Shown: positions 28,734-37,670 of the stretch, one piece after another
How the letters are laid out: the number at the start of each line of letters is the position of its first letter
Numbering within the stretch: position 1 is the first letter of the stretch
Assembly (NCBI GenBank): GCA_963716585.1
Contig: CAVQTN010000002.1
Span: 1-64,000, forward strand
Direction of reading: 5' to 3'
DNA: 64,000 nt
Origin: JAICUY01 sp963716585
GTDB lineage: Bacteria > Chloroflexota > Limnocylindria > QHBO01
Translations under genes and position numbers: made by a program
The notes under the pieces: generated by a model
What the model was told of the DNA's origin: nothing
Databases searched by the model: none
The model's input: the letters and a program-made list of their open reading frames with translations, nothing else

Positions 28734-30002
28734 CTAGCGGATCGTGTCGGCTCCGAAGTGCGGCTGGAGCGCCGCCGGGACGCGCACCGTGCCGTCTGCC
28801 TGCAGATGCGTCTCCAGCAACGCCGCGTAGGTGCGCGACACGCCGAGCCCCGAGCCGTTCAGCGTGTGGACCAGTTCAGGACGCGCATCGCCCGACGACC
28901 GATAGCGAAGATTCATGCGGCGCGCCTGAAAATCGGTGAAGTTCGAGCAGGAGCTGACCTCCAGCCAGCGGCCCACGCCAGGCGCCCACGCCTCGAGGTC
29001 ATAGCCCTTTGCCGGGGCGAAGCCCAGGTCGCCGGCACAGCGCTCGACGGTGCGGTACGGGAGCTCCAGCGCCTCGAGCACCGCCTCCGCCGCACGCGTC
29101 AGCGACTCGAGCTCGTCGTGGCTGGTCTGGGGCGCGACGAACTTGACCATCTCCACCTTGTCGAACTGGTGGACGCGCAGGAGGCCGCGCGTCTCCTTGC
29201 CGGCGGCTCCCGCCTCGCGGCGGAACGACGGGGTGTAGGCGGCGTGGTAGATCGGCAGTGCGTCCGCGCGCAGGATCTCGTCGCGATAGATGTTGGTGAC
29301 TGGCACCTCGGCGGTCGGGATCAGGTAGAGGTCGTCACGCTCGACGACGTACATCTGCGCCTCCTTGTCCGGCAGCTGGCCGGTGCCACGCGCCGAGGCG
29401 GCATTGACCAGCAGGGGCGGCCACACCTCGCCGAAGCCGGCCCGGTCGGCAAGCTCGAGCATGAGCCCGATGAGCGCGCGCTGCAGCCGGGCGCCCGACC
29501 CGGTGTACAGGATGAAGCCCGATCCAGCGATCTTCGCGCCGCGCTCCAGGTCGAACAGGCCCAGCCGCGCGCCGATCTCCCAGTGGGGTGGAGCGCTGCC
29601 CTCGGCCGCGGGATCGCCCCAGCGACGGACTTCCGGGTTGTCATGCTCATTGCGACCGTCGGGGACCGATGGGTGCGGCAGGTTCGGGATGAGCAGCAGG
29701 TCCGCCGCGATGCGCGCCTCCACCTCGGCAAGCTCGACGTCGAGGCCCTTGATCTGATCCGACAGCGTGGCGAGGCGCGCCTTGAGCACGTCCGACCCGG
29801 GCGCGCCAGAGCGCAGCAGCTCGCCAACCTGCCGGCTGCCGGCGTTGCGATCACGCTTGGCCGCATCCGTCGTGGCGAGCAGGGTCCGCCGACGCGCGTC
29901 CGCCGCAAGCACGCGGTCCACCGCGTCCGGTGGCTCACCCTTGCGCGCGATGGCGCGCTTGACGCCGTCCGGATCGTCGCGGATCACCTGGACGCCGATC
30001 AC
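28734..30002 (-). CDS. serS: Seryl-tRNA synthetase
   Basis: SerRS charges tRNA-Ser (and tRNA-Sec where present). The 422-residue protein has the N-terminal tRNA-binding coiled coil (residues 30-110), class II motif 2 (TRGLLRVHQFDKVEMV), the ELSS-like segment (WLEVSSCSNFTDFQARR) and motif 3 (LNGSGLGVSRTYAALLE). Length is typical. The start overlaps the lysS stop by four bases, so it is the last protein of a greA-lysS-serS unit. A serine tRNA follows directly downstream. Confidence 0.95.
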   Translation of the reverse strand: MIGVQVIRDDPDGVKRAIARKGEPPDAVDRVLAADARRRTLLATTDAAKRDRNAGSRQVGELLRSGAPGSDVLKARLATLSDQIKGLDVELAEVEARIAADLLLIPNLPHPSVPDGRNEHDNPEVRRWGDPAAEGSAPPHWEIGARLGLFDLERGAKIAGSGFILYTGSGARLQRALIGLMLELADRAGFGEVWPPLLVNAASARGTGQLPDKEAQMYVVERDDLYLIPTAEVPVTNIYRDEILRADALPIYHAAYTPSFRREAGAAGKETRGLLRVHQFDKVEMVKFVAPQTSHDELESLTRAAEAVLEALELPYRTVERCAGDLGFAPAKGYDLEAWAPGVGRWLEVSSCSNFTDFQARRMNLRYRSSGDARPELVHTLNGSGLGVSRTYAALLETHLQADGTVRVPAALQPHFGADTIR

Positions 30003-31627
30003 CTGCTGCCGCCCTTCGTCGAGGCGGCCGGCTCCCCCGACGCGGTGGCGGCGGCCCGCAGGCGGTCGATGACGAAGCCGCGATCGAGCGAGGCGAGCAG
30101 CGACCCGGCGCGCGGTCCGCTGGCCCGTCCGACGAAAGCCAGGTAGATCGCATTGAATGCCTTCCCCGGCGCCAGCTGCAGCTCACGGGCGCGCTCGAAG
30201 ATGACCGACTGCAGCGTCTCGCCGTCCCACGCCCGCGCGTCGGGCAGCACCGCCGCCAGGGACTCCAGGTAGCGCCGTTGCGGTTCGCCGAGGGCGGCGG
30301 CGGTCTCCGGCAAGCCATCGAGCGCGACGCTGAACCGGATCCGCTCCGGCGCCCACTCCGGCAGCCAGCGGCGAACGGTGCCAAGGCGCGTCTCCAGCTC
30401 GGCGAGCTCTGGCGCGGCCAGCGGCGCGCCACGGTGGCGGCCGATCTGCTCGGCAACGCGCGTCAAGGTGGCGTTGGGCATCTGGGCATAGGTCGCGACC
30501 TGCAGGAAGGGGGGCAGGAACCAGGTCGGCAGCGTCCGGCCCGGCAGCTGCGACAGCTCGACGATGCGGCGCTTCTGGGCGTGCTCGTCGGCATCGGCCT
30601 CGGAGGCGGGCCCCGCAAGGGCCGCGATGACGTAGGCGTCGTACTCGTCGAACAGGCGCGGAATGGTCTCGCCGTTCGGATCGAACTCGATCGCCGTGTT
30701 GGGACGGTAGCGCAGCATCAGGAAGCGAACAATCTCCGGCGGCAGCAGCTCGACCATGGCATCGGCCGCCGCGCCGCTGCCGGCCGACGACTTCATCTTG
30801 TGCCCGCCGATGGTCAGAAACTCGTACGGCACGTTGCGCGGCGGTGTGACGCCGAACACCCCGCGGGCGAGCGCCTCGGAGCGGTCGCGTGACCCGCCGC
30901 GGGTCGACAGGTCCTTGCCGCCGGCCTCGATGGTCACGCCGAAGAGCTGCCACTTGGCCACCCAGTGAAGGTTCCACGGCAGCTTGGCCCGGCCGCCGAA
31001 GGGCGCGACTCGCCCGGAGTGACCGCAACCGGTCGCCCAGGCCACCAGGTCGGGCCGGCATCGGTATGCGACCGTCTCGCCGTCCCAGTCGTAGGCAAAG
31101 GTCGTACCGATGCGACCGCACTGCTCGCAGATGACCTGGAGCGGCAGCCAGTCAGGTCCGTGGTCGACGTGGCTGATCTCGGCGTACACGCGCCGGACAT
31201 CGGCGGCGCGGTCCAGTGCGACACGGATGAAGGCGTCGAACAGCCCCGCCGCGTACTGCTCGCTGGCCCAGTACAGCTCCGGCCGAATCCCGAGCCGCTC
31301 GAAGCTGTCGAGGAAGGTTCGCGCGAAATGGCGCGCCCAGCTCTGCTCGCGGGAGCCGCGCGGCGGGGGCACATTGGCGAGCGGGATGCCCATGTGCTCG
31401 GCCACCCCTTCCCGGTTGGCCAGCGTGGCCGAGTCCATCGGGTCGAGGTCGTCGATGCCGTACAGGAACCGGACCTCCAGACCGCGCTGGCGCACGGCGC
31501 GAGCGATGGCGTCGTGGATCACGACCCCACGCAGCGCACCGACATGGATCGTTCCCGACGGCGTCTTCGAGTCGTTGACGACCTGCGGGCCGGACGCCTC
31601 GAGAGCGATCTCGTCGGCCCAGAACAC
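29999..31627 (-). CDS. lysS: Lysyl-tRNA synthetase, class I
   Basis: The 542-residue protein is the class I type of LysRS, common in archaea and found in a minority of bacteria. The HIGH-like motif is SGTIHVGALRG (residues 24-34) and the KMSKS-like loop is HKMKSSAGSG, which departs from the usual KMSSSKG. Zinc-type cysteines occur in ICEQCGRIG. The C-terminal helical domain is intact. It starts 11 bases after the greA stop and overlaps serS. No class II LysRS is in the window, so this is probably the housekeeping enzyme. Confidence 0.9.
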   Translation of the reverse strand: MFWADEIALEASGPQVVNDSKTPSGTIHVGALRGVVIHDAIARAVRQRGLEVRFLYGIDDLDPMDSATLANREGVAEHMGIPLANVPPPRGSREQSWARHFARTFLDSFERLGIRPELYWASEQYAAGLFDAFIRVALDRAADVRRVYAEISHVDHGPDWLPLQVICEQCGRIGTTFAYDWDGETVAYRCRPDLVAWATGCGHSGRVAPFGGRAKLPWNLHWVAKWQLFGVTIEAGGKDLSTRGGSRDRSEALARGVFGVTPPRNVPYEFLTIGGHKMKSSAGSGAAADAMVELLPPEIVRFLMLRYRPNTAIEFDPNGETIPRLFDEYDAYVIAALAGPASEADADEHAQKRRIVELSQLPGRTLPTWFLPPFLQVATYAQMPNATLTRVAEQIGRHRGAPLAAPELAELETRLGTVRRWLPEWAPERIRFSVALDGLPETAAALGEPQRRYLESLAAVLPDARAWDGETLQSVIFERARELQLAPGKAFNAIYLAFVGRASGPRAGSLLASLDRGFVIDRLRAAATASGEPAASTKGGSR

Positions 31628-31638
31628 GATTGGTCGGA

Positions 31639-32103
31639 TCAGCTGATCGAGATGACCGTGAAGTCGACCGGCCCGGCCGGCGCATGGACGGTGACCTTGT
31701 CCCCCTTCTTGGCACCCATCAGCGCGGCGCCCACCGGCGACTCGTTGCTGATGCGGCCCTCGCGCGGAGCAGCCTCGGCGGAGCCGACGATGGTGAACGT
31801 CTCCTCACCATCGGAGCCCTTGATGACGACCTTTGATCCGATGCCGACCTTGTCGGCGCCGTCGACCCGAGCGATGACCTCGGCGTTCTTGAGCTGACCC
31901 TCGAGCGTGGCGATGCGGCCCTCCAGGAACGACTGTTCCTGCTTGGCATCCTCGTACTCGGCGTTTTCGCTGATGTCACCGTCCAGCTTCGCATCGTGGA
32001 TGCGCTGCGCGACACGCGGGCGCTCGGTGGTGATCAGGAAGTTCAGCTCGGCCTTGAGCTTGTCGAGGCCCTCGGCGGTGAGATAGACGGGCTTGGTGTT
32101 CAT
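31639..32103 (-). CDS. greA: Transcription elongation factor GreA
   Basis: GreA rescues backtracked RNA polymerase by stimulating transcript cleavage. The 154-residue protein has the N-terminal coiled coil with the acidic tip (LDGDISENAEYEDAKQEQ; the two tip acids are D and E) and the C-terminal FKBP-like domain (ISNESPVGAALMGAKKGDKV). The ATG at 32103 gives family length and has GAAGGGGGG just upstream. Its leader contains a consensus promoter at 32300-32328 and a strong intrinsic terminator at 32178-32199, so attenuation is likely. Confidence 0.95.
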   Translation of the reverse strand: MNTKPVYLTAEGLDKLKAELNFLITTERPRVAQRIHDAKLDGDISENAEYEDAKQEQSFLEGRIATLEGQLKNAEVIARVDGADKVGIGSKVVIKGSDGEETFTIVGSAEAAPREGRISNESPVGAALMGAKKGDKVTVHAPAGPVDFTVISIS

Positions 32104-32177
32104 GAGCCCCCCTTCATGGCTTCTCGGGGACATCGCCGCGGTGGGGAAGCCGTGGCGATGGACAGGTCGCGCGCAAT

Positions 32178-32199
32178 AACAAAAAAGGCCCCGGGCCTG
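32178..32199 (-). terminator. Intrinsic terminator in the greA leader
   Basis: On the minus strand a GC-rich stem (AGGCC/GGCCT core, with a longer alternative CTCCGGG...CCCGGGG) is followed by six T residues. It lies 75 bases before greA and about 110 bases after the promoter at 32300. It could end the hppA-uppP transcript, or attenuate greA and release a short RNA. Confidence 0.85.
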
Positions 32200-32299
32200 C
32201 CACGTCCGGTGGCGTTCCCGGAGCTGGCCGCACGGGTGTGGCCAGGGTCTCGGCCGGCAGGCGCGCGTCTCTTCCAAGGGAGCGCCAACGGTTCGGCAG

Positions 32300-32328
32300 A
32301 TTGTAGGTCCGAGCATCGCCGGTGTCAA
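32300..32328 (-). promoter_or_regulatory. Strong promoter upstream of greA
   Basis: TTGACA (32328-32323) and TACAAT (32305-32300) are spaced by 17 bases, the best promoter match in the window together with the rRNA one. The start near 32293 gives a 114-base RNA to the terminator, or a 190-base leader to the greA ATG. Confidence 0.8.
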
Positions 32329-32353
32329 AGATCGGTGCGTGCGCTGCGCGCGC

Positions 32354-33199
32354 TCAGCGACCGATCACCACCAGCATGACCACCAGCGCGGCCAGGAGGA
32401 TCCGATAGACGCTGAAGACAGCCACTGAATGGCGCCGCAGCCACGACAGCAGGAAGCCGATGGCCAGCATGCCGCTCACCGCCGCAACGCCGAAGCCGAC
32501 GCTGATCGCCAGCCACTCGGTGCCACTGTGCGCCTCGCTGAGCAGCCGGCGCGAACCGTACAGACCGGCACCCAGCGTGATCGGCGTGGCGAGCAGGAAG
32601 CTGAAGCGCGCCGCCGCCTCGCGGCTGAGGCCCAGCGCCAGCCCCGCGGTGATCGTCGCGCCCGAACGGCTGATCCCCGGAATCAGCGCGAGCGCCTGGC
32701 TGAACCCAATGGTCAGGGCAGCGGGCGCGTCGAGCTCGGTCATTGCCCGGCGCCGCGCTCCGAGCCGGTCGGCCAGCCACAGGGCGATGGCGCCGATCGC
32801 CAGGAAGCCGGCGATCAGCAGCCGCGCCACGTCCGAGTCGCCGTGGAACAGCGAGGTGATCAGGTCCTCGCCCAGGAACCCGATGATCGCCGCGGGGATG
32901 GTGGCCATCACCAGCAACCAGGCCAGGCGTCGCTCGGGATCGCCGGCGATGCGTCGCTCGCGAACGCTGGCAACCAGCGCGGCGAGGTAGCGGACCCAGT
33001 CGCGTGCGAAATAGACGAGCAGGGCCAGCAGCGTCCCGAGGTGCAGGAAGACGTCGAAGGCGAGGCTGCTGAGCAGCCCACCGGTGTCCCAGCCGGCCAT
33101 CCACGGAGCCAGCGCCAGATGCGCCGAGGAGCTGACCGGAATGAACTCGGTCAGCCCCTGCAGCAGGCCGATCAGGGCGGCCTGGACGACGAGGTCCAA
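32354..33199 (-). CDS. uppP: Undecaprenyl-diphosphatase
   Basis: UppP (BacA) recycles the undecaprenyl lipid carrier for cell-wall synthesis and gives bacitracin resistance. The 281-residue membrane protein has about eight helices and both signatures: GLTEFIPVSSSAHL (residues 15-28) and PGISRSGATITAGL (near 169-182). The start is TTG at 33199, immediately after the hppA stop, so the two genes are probably translationally coupled. Confidence 0.94.
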   Translation of the reverse strand: MDLVVQAALIGLLQGLTEFIPVSSSAHLALAPWMAGWDTGGLLSSLAFDVFLHLGTLLALLVYFARDWVRYLAALVASVRERRIAGDPERRLAWLLVMATIPAAIIGFLGEDLITSLFHGDSDVARLLIAGFLAIGAIALWLADRLGARRRAMTELDAPAALTIGFSQALALIPGISRSGATITAGLALGLSREAAARFSFLLATPITLGAGLYGSRRLLSEAHSGTEWLAISVGFGVAAVSGMLAIGFLLSWLRRHSVAVFSVYRILLAALVVMLVVIGR

Positions 33200-35416
33200 C
33201 TAACGGATGAACAACGGCGCGAGCACCAGGGTGATCGTCGCCAGCAGCTTGACGAGCACGTGCAACGACGGACCGGCGGTGTCCTTGAACGGGTCACCCA
33301 CCGTGTCGCCGACGACCGCCGCCGCGTGGGCCTCGGTCTTCTTGCCGAGCACGTTGCCGTCGTCATCGGTCAAATGCCCGGACTCGATGTACTTCTTGGC
33401 GTTGTCCCAGGCCCCGCCGCCGTTGTTGAGCACGGTGGCCAGCATGACGCCGGCGATGGTGCCCACCATCAGCAGGCCCGCCACGGCCTCGTGGCCGAGC
33501 AGCAGGCCCACGATGATCGGCGTTGCGACCGCCACGAGCCCGGGGGCGATCATCTGGCGCAGGGCGGCGCGAGTGGTGATGTCGACCACGCGCGCGTAGT
33601 CGGGCCGCTGCGTGTAGTCCATGATCCCGGGCATCTCGCGAAACTGGCGGCGCACCTCGACGATGATCGTCTGCGCGGTGGTGCCCACCGCTCGGATGGC
33701 GAGGCTGGAGAAGAAGTAGACCAGCATGGCGCCGATCAACGCCGCCACGAAGACCGACACGTTCGACAGGTCGACAGAGGTGAGCAGCGTGCCCGCCGCG
33801 CGTGTCCCGGCGTCGATCTGGCGCTGCAGGATCAGGTTGACCTTGTCGATGTAGGCGCTGAACAGGAGGAAGGCGGCGAGGCTGGCCGAGGCGATGGCGT
33901 AGCCCTTGGTGAGCGCCTTGGTCGTGTTGCCGACCGCGTCCAGCCGATCGGTGATCTCGCGTGCGCTTGCTTCCGACTTGCTGAACTCGGCGATCCCGCC
34001 GGCGTTGTCGGTGATTGGCCCGAAGGTGTCCATGGCCAGGATGTACGCGGTGGTCATCAGCATGCCCATGGTCGCCACGGCGGTGCCGAAGATGCCGCCG
34101 ACGTCCTTGCCGGCGGCGTTGGTCAGGCCGGCCTGCGAACCGAGCCAGTGGCTGGCGAGCAGGGCGACGCCGATCGCGATGGCGGTCATCAGGGTCGTCT
34201 CGTAGCCGACCGCCGTACCCGAGATGATGTTGGTGGCCGCGCCGGTCTTGCTGGCCTCGGCGATCTCCTTGACCGGGCGCCACCCGCCGGCGGTGTAGTA
34301 CTGGGTGATGTACACGAAGGCGACGCTGGTGATGAGGCCGACCACTCCGGCGCCGAAGAACCAGATCCAGGTCGGAATCCCGTTGGCGCCGAGATGGCCG
34401 CCGGTGTTCATCATCACCCAGGTGGTCAGCGCCAGCCCGGCAACCGACAGGATGGTCGTCACCCAGTACCCGCGGTTCAGGATGTTCATCGGGTCTTCGT
34501 CCTCGCGGCCGTTCACGAAGAACATGGCGATGATCGTCGCCAACAGGCCGAAGGCCCGCACCACCAACGGGAAGAAGATCCATGCCTCGGGGTGCGGCCA
34601 GCCCGACGCGCTGGCGATGGCGTACACCGCAACGCCCAGGATCATGGCCCCGATGTTCTCCGCGGCGGTCGACTCGAACAGGTCGGCGCCACGGCCGGCG
34701 CAATCGCCGACGTTGTCACCGACCAGGTCCGCGACGACGCCGGCGTTGCGCGGGTCATCCTCGGGGATGCCGGCCTCCACCTTGCCGACCAGGTCGGAGC
34801 CGACGTCGGCCGCCTTGGTGTAGATCCCGCCGCCCAGCTGTGCGAACAGGGCGACGAAGCTGGCGCCGAAGCCGAAGCCGACGATCAGGAAGGGGGCCTG
34901 GTTCGGATGCGTGAAGCCGCCGTACGCGGCGAAGATGCCCCACACACCGAGCAGCGACAGGGCGACGACGAGGAAGCCAGAGACCGCGCCACCGCGCATC
35001 GCGATCTGCACGGCACCGACCAGGCTGTGGCGTGCCGCCGCAGCCGTGCGCAGGTTGGAGCGCACGCTGATGAACATGCCGATGATGCCCGAGGCCATGG
35101 AGCACGCCGCCCCGACGAGGAACGCGACGCCGGTGCGGATCCCGAGCTCGGTGCCGAACACATCGGTGTCCGCCACCTGCTTGCCCTCGACCACAGCGAT
35201 CACCAGCCCGATGAGCAGCGCCCCTGCGATGGCGAGGATGCCGATCGTCTGATACTGCCGGCGGATAAAGGCGACCGCACCCTCGAAGATGATGGCGGCA
35301 ATCTCCTGCATCGCTTCCGTCCCGGTGTCAGCGTGGAGGACGCCCCAGGCGAGGTACAGCGCGAAGAGGATCGATGCGACCCCGGCGACAGGGATCACCC
35401 AGGTGATGAGCTCCAT
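33200..35416 (-). CDS. hppA: Membrane-bound proton-pumping pyrophosphatase
   Basis: This 738-residue protein has about 16 membrane helices and couples hydrolysis of pyrophosphate to ion transport. It has the substrate motifs DVGADLVGKVE and IPEDDPRNAGV, and the acidic triplets near the C-terminus (DTVGDPFKDTAGPS). At the position that decides cation dependence it reads GNTTKALTKGYAI, with Lys where K+-dependent enzymes have Ala, so it should be the K+-independent, H+-pumping type. The ATG at 35416 has GGAGG four bases upstream. Promoter at 35529-35558. Confidence 0.94.
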   Translation of the reverse strand: MELITWVIPVAGVASILFALYLAWGVLHADTGTEAMQEIAAIIFEGAVAFIRRQYQTIGILAIAGALLIGLVIAVVEGKQVADTDVFGTELGIRTGVAFLVGAACSMASGIIGMFISVRSNLRTAAAARHSLVGAVQIAMRGGAVSGFLVVALSLLGVWGIFAAYGGFTHPNQAPFLIVGFGFGASFVALFAQLGGGIYTKAADVGSDLVGKVEAGIPEDDPRNAGVVADLVGDNVGDCAGRGADLFESTAAENIGAMILGVAVYAIASASGWPHPEAWIFFPLVVRAFGLLATIIAMFFVNGREDEDPMNILNRGYWVTTILSVAGLALTTWVMMNTGGHLGANGIPTWIWFFGAGVVGLITSVAFVYITQYYTAGGWRPVKEIAEASKTGAATNIISGTAVGYETTLMTAIAIGVALLASHWLGSQAGLTNAAGKDVGGIFGTAVATMGMLMTTAYILAMDTFGPITDNAGGIAEFSKSEASAREITDRLDAVGNTTKALTKGYAIASASLAAFLLFSAYIDKVNLILQRQIDAGTRAAGTLLTSVDLSNVSVFVAALIGAMLVYFFSSLAIRAVGTTAQTIIVEVRRQFREMPGIMDYTQRPDYARVVDITTRAALRQMIAPGLVAVATPIIVGLLLGHEAVAGLLMVGTIAGVMLATVLNNGGGAWDNAKKYIESGHLTDDDGNVLGKKTEAHAAAVVGDTVGDPFKDTAGPSLHVLVKLLATITLVLAPLFIR

Positions 35417-35528
35417 TGGTCCTCCGAAAGGGCAGCTGGCCACGGTCCGCCATTCCGGCGACCGGTCTGAACACACGGAAATCGCCGGCGATCGGGCCGC
35501 GAGCCGCATCCGCCAGCGAAGCGGCCGA

Positions 35529-35558
35529 ATGGTAGCCCGCCGGGAGGCGCCGGGTCAA
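35529..35558 (-). promoter_or_regulatory. Promoter of hppA-uppP
   Basis: TTGACC (35558-35553) and TACCAT (35534-35529) are spaced by 18 bases on the minus strand, with the start near 35522 and a leader of about 105 bases. Confidence 0.7.
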
Positions 35559-35579
35559 CTTGCGCGGGTGGCCGTCGGC

Positions 35580-37667
35580 TCACGGGACCCAGCGCGGCTG
35601 CCAGCCATCATCTCCGATGCGACGGCTCCTTCCGCTGGACAGGTCGAACAGCCAGATACCACGCGCCGCCGGTGAGCCGCTGCGGCCGCCGGCGAGCAGC
35701 AGTCGATCCGGATCCGGGGTGAAGCGGACGGCGCTCAGCTGCATCGCGACAAGCAGGCTGCGGCCGGGACCGCCATCCGGGCGGGTCAGCCACGCGGCGC
35801 CGGTGCGGCCGCCGGGATCCAGCAACAGGTAGGCCATTCGCCCGTCGCCGTCGACCGTCGGCCGCGCGATCCCGTTCGGAAGGAGGCTGTCCACGGTCGC
35901 TTCGGCGCCGCGGTCGAGGCGAACGATCACCAGCGACCCGAGCAGCGAGTTGGCCAGGTCGCCGCTCTCGAGCTCGAGCGGCGCGACGGCCGCTCCGGGG
36001 CGCCGTGCGGGCGCGGACCCGGCACCCGACAGGCCGTTCAGCAGCAGGCCGCTCGAGTCGGGCAGCCAGACCGGCGGCTCGACCGAGCGGAAGGCTGCGG
36101 TGGTCAGACGCGCGGCGGGCAGCTCCAGCACGCCAACTCGGCCAGCCTCGTCGACAAAGGCAAGGGCGTGGCCGTCCGGGGAGTAGCGCGGCGCACGAAG
36201 CAGCGAGGCGGCCGGCTGGGCGGCGCTGGGCGATGGGGTCGCGCTGCCGGTCAGCTCGTCGGGCAGTTCAAGCTGGCGCGCGTCGCCACCGCCCGCCTCG
36301 CGGAGCCAGAGGCCCAGCCCGCTGCCGCTCGCCGCGTCGGCGCGGCCGAAGGCGATCTGCGCCCCGTTTGGTGAGTAGGTGGGATCAAACTCCAGGACGC
36401 CATCCTCGGTGAGGATGCGTCGCGATGTGCCGTCGGCGTGCTGCTCGACGAGGCGTGCACCATCGGCCACCACGAATGAGCGACCGTCGGGGGCGACGGC
36501 GTAATCCACGATCGGCGACAGCTCCGCGGAGAGCTGCCGCTGCCCGGTTCCGTCCGGATTCATGGCCCACAGGTTGGCAACGCCCGATCGATCGGAGAGG
36601 TAGACCACCTGGTTGCCCAGGGTGGCCATCGGCGCGCCGGTCAGGAACGTCCAGGTCACCGACGCCGACAGACGAGAGCCGTCGGCACCGCGCAGGCCCG
36701 GGACGAGCGTCACCCGAAACGTCGTGTTGGGCGGCAGCGGGCCGGAGGGCTGAAACTCCAGCAGGCGGGCGTCGCCGTCCTGCAGGCCGGCCGCGCCCGG
36801 TGCGGCGACGACCGCCAGGGTGCCGGGCACGGCGGGGTCGAGCTCGAACTGGTCGTTGCCGAGGCTGCCCGGATCGAGGGCGCGGTCGAAGACGATGACG
36901 ATCGGCGAGGTGACCGCGATGCCGTCGCTGGCATCGGCCGGGACGAGGCTGCGCACCGCCAGGCCGGGTGCCGTGGTCGAGAAGACGAGGCTGAAGGGCT
37001 GCTCAAGCGACGAGCCTCCGAGGTCGCGCGCACCCTGGCCGATGGTCACGGCGTAGCGCTGGTCGGCCGCCAGCGGCGCGCGTGGCTCGATCGTCAGCTG
37101 CTCGCCGCTCCAGCGCAGGTCGTAACCGACGGCCGGCGAAAGCTCGAGCGCGGTTGCCACCGAGCGCGTGTCCATGAGCGTCGAGAACGTGATGCGGATC
37201 GAGGCGTCGAGCGGCACGTCGGTCGCGTTGGCCGCGGGATCGCTGTCCACAACCTGCGGCTCGCCCACCGTCGTGAAGCCAAAGGCCGCCGAGGCCTGCT
37301 GCATCTCGTTGCCCGCGCTGTCGCGAACGCCGGGCTCGATGTGCGCCGTGAAGTCGGTCTTCGGCGGCAGCGGCTGCAGCGGGGTGAAGGTCAGGGTGCT
37401 GTCAGTCCAGCTGTAGGAGCCGTCGACGGCAGGCTCGATGCGGAAGGCGGCCTCCGCCTCCGGCTTGTCGACCGGCTCCGAGAAATGGATCTCGAGGCTG
37501 GTGCTGGTCAGCGCGACGGCGGTGTCCCCGGAGAGATGCTGACTCAGTGAGAAGCTGGTGACGCCCGGCGGACGCGAGTCGACGGTGCTGGCGTAGTACA
37601 GGATCCCGGCGAGCACGGCCGCGCCGACGACGAAGACCGCGAAGCTCCGCAGCAGCACACGCCGCAC
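35580..37667 (-). CDS. Exported protein with Big_5 (SbsA Ig-like) repeats and a TolB-type propeller
   Basis: The 695-residue protein has one N-terminal membrane segment (SFAVFVVGAAVLAGILYYA), then three Ig-like Big_5 repeats (residues 35-130, 130-235 and 235-340; each with a pattern such as PANATDVPLDASIRITFS). The C-terminal 350 residues hold PD40/TolB-like propeller blades (YLSDRSGVANLWAMNPDGTG, YSPNGAQIAFGRAD, YSPDGHALAFVDEAG). It is probably anchored at the cell surface and binds a partner or polymer; I see no enzyme site. It starts three bases after the rpoN stop and may be co-transcribed. Confidence 0.8.
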   Translation of the reverse strand: MRRVLLRSFAVFVVGAAVLAGILYYASTVDSRPPGVTSFSLSQHLSGDTAVALTSTSLEIHFSEPVDKPEAEAAFRIEPAVDGSYSWTDSTLTFTPLQPLPPKTDFTAHIEPGVRDSAGNEMQQASAAFGFTTVGEPQVVDSDPAANATDVPLDASIRITFSTLMDTRSVATALELSPAVGYDLRWSGEQLTIEPRAPLAADQRYAVTIGQGARDLGGSSLEQPFSLVFSTTAPGLAVRSLVPADASDGIAVTSPIVIVFDRALDPGSLGNDQFELDPAVPGTLAVVAAPGAAGLQDGDARLLEFQPSGPLPPNTTFRVTLVPGLRGADGSRLSASVTWTFLTGAPMATLGNQVVYLSDRSGVANLWAMNPDGTGQRQLSAELSPIVDYAVAPDGRSFVVADGARLVEQHADGTSRRILTEDGVLEFDPTYSPNGAQIAFGRADAASGSGLGLWLREAGGGDARQLELPDELTGSATPSPSAAQPAASLLRAPRYSPDGHALAFVDEAGRVGVLELPAARLTTAAFRSVEPPVWLPDSSGLLLNGLSGAGSAPARRPGAAVAPLELESGDLANSLLGSLVIVRLDRGAEATVDSLLPNGIARPTVDGDGRMAYLLLDPGGRTGAAWLTRPDGGPGRSLLVAMQLSAVRFTPDPDRLLLAGGRSGSPAARGIWLFDLSSGRSRRIGDDGWQPRWVP

Positions 37668-37670
37668 GGC

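Noticed and set aside
32161..32330. T-box riboswitch before greA-lysS-serS
   Set aside because: The leader lacks the T-box core and a specifier-loop pattern; only a promoter, hairpins and a terminator are visible.
32429..35470. A 1013-residue plus-strand open frame
   Set aside because: It lies opposite uppP and hppA, both well supported, and has the low-complexity D/G/H/R pattern of a shadow frame.
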